From the NCBI GenBank assembly GCA_020846935.1, contig JADLCY010000002.1:310001-374000 (forward strand): a stretch of DNA of 64,000 nucleotides, in the 5' to 3' direction. The notes under the pieces were generated by a model that was given only the letters and a program-made list of their open reading frames with translations, searched no databases and was not told where the DNA came from. This DNA is from Gemmatimonadaceae bacterium (GTDB taxonomy: Bacteria > Gemmatimonadota > Gemmatimonadetes > Gemmatimonadales > Gemmatimonadaceae). How positions within the stretch are numbered: the stretch's first letter is position 1; the number at the start of each line of letters is the position of its first letter. Shown here piece by piece: positions 27,125 through 35,114 of the stretch. Made by a program: the position numbers and the translations under genes.

Positions 27125-28857
27125 CGGCTGGCTCCGGTCCATCCGGGCCCGCGCAGCACGCGACCCGGCTTGGCGCCGGTGTGCTGCCCATCCCGCCAGA
27201 CATGCGTTCCGTTCACGAACACGTGTCGCACCCCGGTCGAGACCTGGTGTGGCTGGGTGAACGTCGCGCGATCGGCAATGGTGGCCGGATCGAAGATCAC
27301 CACGTCCGCGTAGAAGCCCGGCTTGAGCAGGCCACGATCGCCGATCGACAACCGCGTCGCGACCGCAGCGCTGGCCTTGCGCACCGCATCTTCGAGCGGG
27401 AGGACGTGACGATCCCGCACGTAGTGCCCGAGGATACGCGGGTAGGTGCCGTATGCGCGTGGGTGGGTGAGCCCCCTGGCCGCGGAATCCGGATCCCAGC
27501 CATCGGCATCGGTCCCGAACTTCATCCACGGCTGCCGCATCTGCATTTCGACGTTCTCCTCCGACATCATGAACACCAGCATGCCCAGCTGGCCGTTGGT
27601 GGCGAGCAGCAGGTCGACGATGGTGTTGGCCGGATCGCGGCCGCGGGCCGCGGCGATCTCGGAGATGCGCTTGCCCTCGTACACCCTGAGCGAATCCTGC
27701 GTGTAGCCGACCGTCATCACGCCCTGCGCGGTCGCCATTCGACACAGGTTTTCCCACGTGGTGCGATCGCTGTTCATCTCGGCCAGGATGCGCGCGCGCG
27801 TGCTGGCATCACGCAGGTTGTCGAGGAGTTTGTCGTTGGCGGATGCCCAGGGCGGCGTGCACGCGGCCAGGCCGGTGCCGCCGGCGACGTACGGATACAT
27901 GTTGGCCTGCACGTCCTGCCCCGCGGCCCGCGCCGAGTCGATCTTGGCGACGGCGCGTGCCGCCTTGGGCCAGTTGCGCACGCCCGCCGCCTTGAGGTGA
28001 TAGATCTCGGTGGCCACGCCTCCTTCGCGTCCGATGCGCAGCAGTTCGTCGATCGCCTCGAGGTATTGGTCGCCCTCGGAACGCATATGGGAGATGTAGA
28101 GACCGCCGTACGGGGCCATCGCCTTTGCGATCTCCACCAGTTCTTCCGTGCTGGCAAAGTTGCCCGGCGGGTAGATGAGGGCGCTGGCGACGCCAAAGGC
28201 GCCGTCTTCCATCGCACGCCGCGTGGCGGCCCGCATGCTGTCGAGTTCCGCGGGCGACGCCGGTCCTTCCGCGGACCCTTTGGCGAACGATCGCAGCGTG
28301 GTGGCGCCGACAAACGACCCGATGTTCGGCGAGACGCCATGTGACGACATCGCGGTGAGCCAGGCGTCAAAACCATGGGGACCGGTGAAGCGGCGCGCGA
28401 TCGAGTCGGGCGCGTTCGCCGGGTCGATCGCTGGCAGCACGCCGATGGTCTGGTGGTTCGCCGGGGCGTTGGTCCACCCTTCGCCCATGATCTCGGTCGT
28501 GATGCCCTGGCTGATCTTGCTGATGACGCGCCCGTCGCCGGTGAGGAACGCGTCGCGCGAGTGGCTCTGGATGTCGATGAAGCCCGGGGCGACGACGAGT
28601 CCGCTGGCGTCGAGGCGAAGGGTTGCCGGCGCCTCGCGCAGGCGACCGGCCGGCGTCATCAGTGCAATGCGATCGCCGCGGAGGGCGATGTCGCCCATGA
28701 ACCACGCGTTGCCGGTTCCGTCGACGATGCGCCCGTTGGTGATGACGACGTCCCACGGCGCGGCACTGACCGGACGCGCGGAGGTCTCGGCGCCCTCACC
28801 TCCACAGGCCAGAATCAGGACGACGAGGCCACCGAAACCCATGACGCGCTTGCGCAT
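27121..28857 (-). CDS. D-aminoacylase-like amidohydrolase lipoprotein B
   Basis: This 578-aa protein starts at the ATG at 28857, with an AGGAG site 8 nt upstream; the nearby ATG at 28875 overlaps that site. A lipoprotein signal ends LILAC. The fold opens with VITNGRIVDGTGNAWF. Metal-site motifs are TEIMGEG, YISHMRSEGD, IYHLKAAG and KFGTDADG. The first HxH is reduced to IDIQSHS. The C-terminal HTGAKPGRVLRGPGW block is shared with copies A and C. It is followed by the overlapping GntR gene and faces the acetyltransferase/racemase/M20 operon across the operator. Confidence 0.88.
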   Translation of the reverse strand: MRKRVMGFGGLVVLILACGGEGAETSARPVSAAPWDVVITNGRIVDGTGNAWFMGDIALRGDRIALMTPAGRLREAPATLRLDASGLVVAPGFIDIQSHSRDAFLTGDGRVISKISQGITTEIMGEGWTNAPANHQTIGVLPAIDPANAPDSIARRFTGPHGFDAWLTAMSSHGVSPNIGSFVGATTLRSFAKGSAEGPASPAELDSMRAATRRAMEDGAFGVASALIYPPGNFASTEELVEIAKAMAPYGGLYISHMRSEGDQYLEAIDELLRIGREGGVATEIYHLKAAGVRNWPKAARAVAKIDSARAAGQDVQANMYPYVAGGTGLAACTPPWASANDKLLDNLRDASTRARILAEMNSDRTTWENLCRMATAQGVMTVGYTQDSLRVYEGKRISEIAAARGRDPANTIVDLLLATNGQLGMLVFMMSEENVEMQMRQPWMKFGTDADGWDPDSAARGLTHPRAYGTYPRILGHYVRDRHVLPLEDAVRKASAAVATRLSIGDRGLLKPGFYADVVIFDPATIADRATFTQPHQVSTGVRHVFVNGTHVWRDGQHTGAKPGRVLRGPGWTGASR

Positions 28858-28886
28858 GTCCCATGCTCCTTTCATTCTTGCCGTTA

Positions 28887-28900
28887 AATTGTATACAATT
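28887..28900. promoter_or_regulatory. Perfect 14-bp palindrome, probable GntR operator
   Basis: AATTGTATACAATT is a perfect palindrome in a short AT-rich island inside a very GC-rich region. It lies between the divergent amidohydrolase B and GNAT genes. The TTGTATACAA core matches the kind of site bound by FadR-subgroup GntR repressors. The GntR gene is encoded in one of the two operons it would control. Confidence 0.75.
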
Positions 28901-28962
28901 CTGGTGTGCACAATAAGACCGGCGGCCGACGCCGCTGGCAAGAGCCCCCCGTCACGCCCCGG

Positions 28963-29784
28963 ATGAGCGCTTCCCCCGACGTCACGATCCGCGACCTCAC
29001 CACCCTCGAGGAATACCAGGAGTGCTGTGAGCTGCAGGAGGAGACGTGGGGCCGCGGCTTCTCGGAGCGCGTACCCGCGGCCATCCTGCGCGTCGGCCAG
29101 AAGGTGGGCGGCGTCACGGCCGGCGCCTTTGACGGCAACGGTCGCATGCTCGGTTTCGTCTTTGGACTCACCGGCGTGCGCGGCGGCCGGCTCTCCCACT
29201 GGTCCGATATGCTCGCCGTGCGCGAGGACGCGCGCGGTCACCGCATCGGCGAACGCCTCAAGCACTACCAGCGCGAGCAGGTCCTCGCCCTCGGCGTCGA
29301 GGTGATGTACTGGACCTTTGATCCGCTCGTGTCCCGCAACGCGCACCTCAACCTCAACCGGCTGGGCGCGCGCGTCGCCGAGTACATAGAAGACATGTAC
29401 GGGTCCAACACGAGGAGCCCGGTGCACGGCACGGTGCCCACCGATCGGTTTGTCGCCGAGTGGGAGTTGCGACCGCACATGCCGCCCCCGTTCCCCGGCG
29501 CCGACCTCGCGGACGGCGACGCCGCGGATGCGCCGTTGCTCAATCCGCTCGATGGCGCGGGACGCCCAACCGCGCGACCAGCCGAAGGCGCGCGCATCGT
29601 CCGTCTCCAGATCCCCGTCGACTCGAGCAGCCTTCACCAGCAGGGCGCCGACCTCCCGATTGCCTGGCGACTCGCCGTCCGCGGCGTCGTCGTGCCTCTC
29701 CTCGCCAGCGGATACCGGGTCACGCGTTTCGTGCGTGCGCGGGAGGGCTCGCTGCCCTACTACGTCCTCACCAGTCAGCCCTGA
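28963..29784 (+). CDS. GNAT-family acetyltransferase (COG3375-like)
   Basis: This 273-aa protein has an N-terminal GNAT fold (VTIRDLTTLEEYQECCELQ, SDMLAVREDARGHRIGERLK, MYWTFDPLVSRNAHLNLNRLG). This is the pattern of the COG3375 predicted acyltransferases often found beside MenC-like racemases. I use the ATG at 28963. A GTG at 28906 would lie only 6 bp from the palindrome and add a basic tail. It is the first gene of the racemase/M20 operon and ends 5 nt before the racemase gene. It may acylate an amino acid so that the racemase can act on it. Confidence 0.82.
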   Translation: MSASPDVTIRDLTTLEEYQECCELQEETWGRGFSERVPAAILRVGQKVGGVTAGAFDGNGRMLGFVFGLTGVRGGRLSHWSDMLAVREDARGHRIGERLKHYQREQVLALGVEVMYWTFDPLVSRNAHLNLNRLGARVAEYIEDMYGSNTRSPVHGTVPTDRFVAEWELRPHMPPPFPGADLADGDAADAPLLNPLDGAGRPTARPAEGARIVRLQIPVDSSSLHQQGADLPIAWRLAVRGVVVPLLASGYRVTRFVRAREGSLPYYVLTSQP

Positions 29785-29789
29785 GTCGC

Positions 29790-30920
29790 ATGCTGCAACT
29801 CGTTCGCGTGACCCTGCGGGAAATCCGCCTCCCACTCCGGGAGCCGTTCCAGATTTCTTCCGGCACCATGACGGAGCGCCGTATCGCGCTGCTCGAACTC
29901 GAGGACGCGAGCGGTGCGATCTCCTGGAGTGAGTGCGTGGCCGACGACGCGCCCAACTACCTGCCCGAAACCATCGATGTGGCGTGGCTGGCCATGACGA
30001 AGTGGGCGATTCCCCGCGTGCTGGGCAGCTCGTTCGCGGGGCCGGGCGACGTACACGCCGCGCTCGAGAAGGACTTCCGCGGGCACCAGATGGCCAAGGC
30101 AGCCGTCGAGATGGGAATGTGGGGCCTCGAAGCCGAGCGGCTCGGGATCCCGCTGGCCCGACTCATCGGGGGGACTCGAGAGGAGATCGACGTCGGGATC
30201 TCGCTCGGCATCCAGGCCTCGCCGGCCGCGCTGGTGGACAAAGCGCGCGCCGCCCTCGCACTCGGCTATCGCAAGATCAAGCTCAAGATCAAGCCGGGAA
30301 AGGACGTCGACTACGTGCGCGCGGTGCGCGAGGCGCTGCCCGACGCACCGATCATGGCCGACGCCAACAACGCCTACACGCTGGAGGACGTAGACGCGCT
30401 CATCGCGATGGATTCGCTGGGACTCATGATGTTTGAGCAGCCGCTCGCCTGGGACGACATCGTTCGCCACGCCGAGCTGCAGCCCCGACTCACCACGCCA
30501 ATCTGCCTCGACGAGTCCATCACCAGCCTCGAACGCGCGCAGGACATGCTTCGCCTGGGCAGCGGGCGCATCATCAACATCAAGCCGGGCCGTGTTGGCG
30601 GCTTCACGTCGTCGCTCGCCATTCATGACTTCTGCGAAGCCAACGGCATCCCCGTCTGGTGCGGCGGCATGCTCGAAAGCGGCATTGGCCGCGCCTACAA
30701 CGTCGCGCTCGCCTCGCTCCCCAACTTCGTGAAGCCGGGTGACGTGAGCCCGAGCGCCCGCTACTGGACCCGCGACATCGTCACTCCGGAATGGACGATG
30801 ACCCCGCAGGGTACCACCCTCGTCCCGCTCGACAAGCCCGGCATCGGCGTGCTGGTCGACCGGAACCGCGTCGACCAGCTCACCGTTCGCAGCGAGACGC
30901 TGCGACATGGGAGCGCGTGA
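29790..30920 (+). CDS. N-acylamino-acid racemase / o-succinylbenzoate synthase family enzyme
   Basis: This 376-aa enolase-superfamily enzyme has the general acid/base pair in KIKLKIKPG (Lys164 and Lys166) and Lys265 in NIKPGRVGG. Metal ligands are Asp191 (MADANNAY), Glu216 (FEQPL) and Asp241 (CLDESI). Length matches the Deinococcus/Amycolatopsis N-acylamino-acid racemases. MenC and racemase functions overlap in this family. No other menaquinone genes are near, while an acetyltransferase, an M20 deacylase and D-aminoacylase-like genes are. I therefore favour interconversion of N-acyl-D and N-acyl-L amino acids. Confidence 0.87.
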   Translation: MLQLVRVTLREIRLPLREPFQISSGTMTERRIALLELEDASGAISWSECVADDAPNYLPETIDVAWLAMTKWAIPRVLGSSFAGPGDVHAALEKDFRGHQMAKAAVEMGMWGLEAERLGIPLARLIGGTREEIDVGISLGIQASPAALVDKARAALALGYRKIKLKIKPGKDVDYVRAVREALPDAPIMADANNAYTLEDVDALIAMDSLGLMMFEQPLAWDDIVRHAELQPRLTTPICLDESITSLERAQDMLRLGSGRIINIKPGRVGGFTSSLAIHDFCEANGIPVWCGGMLESGIGRAYNVALASLPNFVKPGDVSPSARYWTRDIVTPEWTMTPQGTTLVPLDKPGIGVLVDRNRVDQLTVRSETLRHGSA

Positions 30921-32125
30921 CCACCGCCAGCGAACGCGCACGACAGCGCGCACTTGGCGCCTTTTCGCCCGCCGAGCGCGAGGTGGTCGTCGCCCTGCGC
31001 CGCGACCTCCACCAGCACCCGGAGCTTTCGTGGCAGGAACAGCGCACCGCCGCTCGGCTGGAGAAGGCGTTGCGCGACCTTGGCCTCGGTGACATTCGAC
31101 GCGTTGCACGAACCGGCGTGGTGGCGCGCATCCCCGGCCGGCGATCCGACGCACCCGTCGTCGCGATTCGCGGTGACATCGACGCGCTGCCCATCCAGGA
31201 GGAAACCGGCCTCGCGTTCGCCTCGACCGTCGATGGCGTGATGCACGCCTGCGGACACGACGTCCATGCGTCGTGGGCGGTGGCCGCGGCGATGCGCCTG
31301 CTCGCCGAACCTGCGGCAGGCGACGTCCTCGTGGTGCTGCAACCGGCAGAAGAAGTGGGCGCGGGCGCGTTCGCGATACTCGAGTCCGGGGCGCTGGACG
31401 GTGTTGCCGCGATCTTCGGCGGGCATGTCGATCGACGCTTCGCGGTGGGCGAGGTAGTGGTGGAGCCCGGCCCGCTGGCCGCGTCGGCCGACAGTTTTTC
31501 GATCGAGATCATCGGCCAGGGTGCGCACGGTGCGCGCCCGCACGAAGCCGCGGACCCCATCGTCGCCGGCGCCGCGATCGTGGCCGCGCTGCAGACGATC
31601 GTCGCGCGCCGCGTGGATCCGGCCGCACCCGCCGTGGTGTCGGTGGGCTCGTTCCACGCGGGCGTCGCGGCCAACGTGATTCCCGAGCGAGCGACGCTCA
31701 CCGGAACGCTTCGAGCGATGGATCCCGTCACCCGCCAGCGACTGCTCGACGAGGTGGCCCGGATCAGCGTCGCCGTTGGCGAGGCGCACGGCGTGAACGT
31801 CGCCGCTCGCGTGGAGCGCGGCACGCCGCCGATCGTGAACACGCCCCGCGAAGCAGAATGGGCGCGGGCCGCCGCGGCCAGCGCGCTGGGCAGCGATGCG
31901 GTGGTGCCGTTCGGCATCACCAACATGGGCGGCGAGGACTTCGCGTTCTATATGGAGCGCATTCCCGGTTGCTTCATGCGCATCGGGGCGCGCGAAACCG
32001 GTGGTGAGCGGATCGCCGCGCACTCACCGCGGTTCCACGCATCGGAAGACGCGATCTTCGTGGGCGCTGCGCTCCTTGCCGAGTGTGCCCGGACGGCGAG
32101 TCGGGAGCTGCTCGCGGCCCGTTAG
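30917..32125 (+). CDS. M20-family amidohydrolase / N-acyl-L-amino-acid deacylase
   Basis: This 402-aa protein starts at the GTG that overlaps the racemase stop (GTGA). M20D landmarks are LRRDLHQHPELSW, the metal motif HACGHDVHAS, PAEEVGAGA, GGHVD, and GGEDFAFYMERIPGC. It hydrolyses the amide of N-acyl amino acids (or related conjugates) to a free amino acid and carboxylate, probably in the cytoplasm because no signal is present. Coupled with a racemase, it would drain N-acyl-L products. Its 3' end lies in a duplicated junction. Confidence 0.9.
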   Translation: MTTASERARQRALGAFSPAEREVVVALRRDLHQHPELSWQEQRTAARLEKALRDLGLGDIRRVARTGVVARIPGRRSDAPVVAIRGDIDALPIQEETGLAFASTVDGVMHACGHDVHASWAVAAAMRLLAEPAAGDVLVVLQPAEEVGAGAFAILESGALDGVAAIFGGHVDRRFAVGEVVVEPGPLAASADSFSIEIIGQGAHGARPHEAADPIVAGAAIVAALQTIVARRVDPAAPAVVSVGSFHAGVAANVIPERATLTGTLRAMDPVTRQRLLDEVARISVAVGEAHGVNVAARVERGTPPIVNTPREAEWARAAAASALGSDAVVPFGITNMGGEDFAFYMERIPGCFMRIGARETGGERIAAHSPRFHASEDAIFVGAALLAECARTASRELLAAR

Positions 32126-32250
32126 GCGACGCGCCCGTTCAGCAGCGCGCCGCGGCGAAGCCGTTGTACATCAGCCTGGAACTGCTCGCCGCCCGTTAGG
32201 CGGCGCGCGGTTCAGCGGCGCGACAGCCAGGCGAAGTCGTTGTGCACCTG
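32102..32250. repeat. Tandem imperfect direct repeat of about 73-76 bp at a gene junction
   Basis: Copy 1 (32102-32174) carries the last M20 codons and stop, then a degenerate version of the kinase gene's 3' end. Copy 2 (32175-32250) repeats both, and its second half is the real kinase C-terminus. Shared blocks include CTGCTCGC, GCCCGTTAGGCG, GTTCAGC, GGCGAAG and CGTTGT, with small indels. Confidence 0.75.
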
Positions 32251-34923
32251 GTCGAGGGTGCCTGGCAGGAGCGTCATCGAGATCGGCCGGTTCTGCCGGG
32301 CGTCGGTGATCTCGACCCTCAGCGTCCCCGCGGCGAACTCCGACGGCGCGTACGCGGCAATGAACGACCGGGCGATCGGCCGCGAGCCGTTGGCCGTGAG
32401 CGCACTGTACGTGCCGCTTTCGATCGGCGCGACGAGCGTGTCGTTGCGGAACAGCCGGATCATGGTGACGTCGCCACGACGAAAATCCACGTCTCCGCGC
32501 GAGCTGAACGGAAAGGCCGCGTCCTTGTTCGACGCATTCAGCATGACGACGGCGCGCCGCTCGCTCACGTAGGCGTCGAACGGCTGCCAGCCCCGGATGG
32601 GATCGGCCGGAATCTTCATCGGATCGGCCGCCTCGTCGGCCCGATACCGCATGACCTGCGGCGTCATGACCAGCAGCGTCACGTCGTTTGCAGTCTGCCG
32701 ATAGGACTCGATCGTCGGTCGGACACGCTCGGCGACGTCATTCAGCTGTGCACGCGGCACGCTGGCCTCTGGCCAGACGGGGATCGACTCCTCGCTCGCC
32801 GCCGTCGTGCGGGCGAGCACGCGCCCCTTCACCACCGCATCACGAATCGCAGTCGGCGTCACGAGTCGGCGTGTAGCGGTTCCAAGCGCCACGAGGCGGC
32901 CCTGTGCGCGTGAAATCACGGGCGCGCCGCGCGCGCCGCGCGGAGCTGACGCGGTCGCGATCGACCTGGCATCGAAGGCCGAGACCACCGTCGCCACCGG
33001 TGAGCCCTCGGCGCGGTTGCTGGCCGGCAGGAAGAACACCGAGTCCGCCACGGCTGGGTCTTCGGCGACCGGGGCCACGATCGCACAACGCTGACACCGT
33101 CGCATGGGCAGCAGGAGCGTCGCCAGACCCGAGGTCCGGTCCACGGACAGGACGGTCGCCTTCAACTGGGTGTTGGCGTCGATGAAAACACCAACCACGG
33201 AATCCGGAGGCACCAGGTCCGCCGACGTGAGCGCGAGTCCGGAAGAGTCCACGAGCACGGCGGCCCCACGTCCGGCCGACGACCAGGCGGCAAGCGTTGC
33301 GCGACGCGCGGTGAGGAGCAGCAGGGAGTCTGCGGCGGCGTCCGGAGCCGCTGCCGAGTCCGAGCCCACCGGTGGCCCGACTACGGCGACCGAGTCGACC
33401 TGCACGGCAGCGGTTGGTGCGACCGGCGCCACGGAGGCCGGCGGCGTCGCCTCACCCGCGTCGCGCGTGACCAACCACCCGATCAGCGCCGCGGCGGCCA
33501 CACCCGCAACGCCCCAGGTGATGGCGCGCGGCCGCTGACGGCCGCCCGCTGTAGATGGTTTGGTTTCAGGCGACTCCCGCTGTGGCAACGCTGCCGGCTC
33601 CTGCTGTGGCGACGCTGCCGGTTCCGGCTCCACGGTGGTCGGCACGGTGCCGGACGGCGCGGCGTCATCCGGCGAAACCGCTTCGGGCGTCGTCGCCACG
33701 GGGTCGAGCACCGAATCCGGCGCCCGGGCCACCGCCGGTCGAGGCTGTGTCTGTCGTGGCATCGACGGGGGCGTCAGCAGCGCGGACGCTTGCGCCGCCA
33801 GGGGCTCGACCCGCTGCACACCGCTGGCAGGTCGTGCGGGCGGCGTGGGAAGAGAAGGCGTGGACAGCGCGGGCGTCGCAATCGATGGCGACGCAATCGA
33901 CGGGCTGCGCGCCGGTGTCGCGCTGCGCTGCGACAACGCCACCAGGTACGCCTGTTCCGCGTCGCTCAACGGCATCGCCGAGACCGCCGCGTCGATCTCC
34001 GCGACGAACTCCAGCGCATCGGCGTAGCGGGCATTGGGATCGGGCGCGAGCGCTCGATTGAACGCGGCCTGCAACGCGTCCGGCCATGCCACCTCGGGGC
34101 GCACGGTCAGCAAGGGTCGCGGCTGACTCGTCAGGCGCGCCACCATCGCTTCGCTGCTCGACCCCTCCGGGTACGCGCTGGCGCCGGTGAGCATGCGGAA
34201 CGCCATCAGCGCCAGCGCATACAGGTCGCTCCGGCCGTCGAGATCGTCGCCGGCCAGTTGCTCGGGACTCATGTAATCCGGCGTACCGACCACGAGACCC
34301 GTGGAGGTGAACTGCTGCGTGCCGCGATGCATGGCGCGCGCAATGCCAAAGTCCACGAGCTTGACCAGATCGGTGCCGTTGCGACCCTTGCCGATCATCA
34401 CGTTGTCCGGCTTGAGGTCGCGGTGCAGGATGCCCATCGCGTGCGCCGCCGTCAGGGCCTCGCCGGTTTGCCGGACGATTTCCGCGGTGCGGACCGTGTG
34501 CAGGCGCCCGTCGCGACCCAGGATACGCGACAAGGGCTCGCCGTCCACGTACTCCATCGCCAGGTACACGATGCGGTCCGTCGTCTCGCCGAAGTCGTAG
34601 ACTTGCGCCACGTTCGGATGCGAGATCTGGCTGGCGTTCTCCGCTTCACGATGAAAGCGCCCCACCGCAACCGGATCGCCCAGCATCCACGGTCGCATGA
34701 GCTTGAGCGCGACTTTGCGCTTCATGCGAACGTGTTCGGCCAGGTAGACCTCACCCATGCCGCCTTCGCCCAGTTTCTCCTGGACCAGGAACCGGTCAGC
34801 GACGACGGTGCCAAGCAGGGAGCCCGAGCCGGACGCAACCAACGCGGCGCCGTCGACCGTGCAAAACCGGTCGTCGCCGCCGTAGGTCCGTCCGCATTGG
34901 GGGCAGGTCCTGACGTCGTTCAC
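32212..34923 (-). CDS. Ser/Thr protein kinase with periplasmic pseudo-trypsin domain
   Basis: This 903-aa protein starts at GTG. Order: a zinc-ribbon-like head (Cys7, Cys10, Cys21); a kinase domain at residues 45-315 with glycine loop LGEGGMGEVY, Lys74, HRDLKPDN at 168-175 and DFG at 191-193; and a Pro/Ser/Ala-rich linker. A membrane helix at about 468-486 follows, then an outer region. Residues 551-700 follow the HtrA/trypsin pattern (GRGAAVLVDSSGLALTSADLV) but lack all three catalytic residues: Asp569, Gly599 and Arg665 replace His, Asp and Ser. The remaining tail is unrecognised. The outer part probably senses a ligand or stress and drives cytoplasmic phosphorylation. Confidence 0.93.
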   Translation of the reverse strand: MNDVRTCPQCGRTYGGDDRFCTVDGAALVASGSGSLLGTVVADRFLVQEKLGEGGMGEVYLAEHVRMKRKVALKLMRPWMLGDPVAVGRFHREAENASQISHPNVAQVYDFGETTDRIVYLAMEYVDGEPLSRILGRDGRLHTVRTAEIVRQTGEALTAAHAMGILHRDLKPDNVMIGKGRNGTDLVKLVDFGIARAMHRGTQQFTSTGLVVGTPDYMSPEQLAGDDLDGRSDLYALALMAFRMLTGASAYPEGSSSEAMVARLTSQPRPLLTVRPEVAWPDALQAAFNRALAPDPNARYADALEFVAEIDAAVSAMPLSDAEQAYLVALSQRSATPARSPSIASPSIATPALSTPSLPTPPARPASGVQRVEPLAAQASALLTPPSMPRQTQPRPAVARAPDSVLDPVATTPEAVSPDDAAPSGTVPTTVEPEPAASPQQEPAALPQRESPETKPSTAGGRQRPRAITWGVAGVAAAALIGWLVTRDAGEATPPASVAPVAPTAAVQVDSVAVVGPPVGSDSAAAPDAAADSLLLLTARRATLAAWSSAGRGAAVLVDSSGLALTSADLVPPDSVVGVFIDANTQLKATVLSVDRTSGLATLLLPMRRCQRCAIVAPVAEDPAVADSVFFLPASNRAEGSPVATVVSAFDARSIATASAPRGARGAPVISRAQGRLVALGTATRRLVTPTAIRDAVVKGRVLARTTAASEESIPVWPEASVPRAQLNDVAERVRPTIESYRQTANDVTLLVMTPQVMRYRADEAADPMKIPADPIRGWQPFDAYVSERRAVVMLNASNKDAAFPFSSRGDVDFRRGDVTMIRLFRNDTLVAPIESGTYSALTANGSRPIARSFIAAYAPSEFAAGTLRVEITDARQNRPISMTLLPGTLDQVHNDFAWLSRR

Positions 34924-35114
34924 GCGAAGTGGGCGAGAGCGGGCAAGGGGCTAATCTAGCGTTTTGGCGGGTGGGTCATGGATACGACGCTGATTCGCCG
35001 GGTAGGCAATCTCCGTGCTGGCAACCCGGGACCGCCGTCCACGTTCGTAACGTGGTGCCATGCGTTGAGTTGCGTGAAGACGGGACGGAACGCGACACCG
35101 GGCGCCGACCGGGC

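Noticed and set aside
28858-29835. Upstream extension of amidohydrolase B to 904 codons
   Set aside because: The extra part is antisense to the GNAT gene and crosses the operator. The ATG at 28857 has a ribosome site and a lipoprotein signal.
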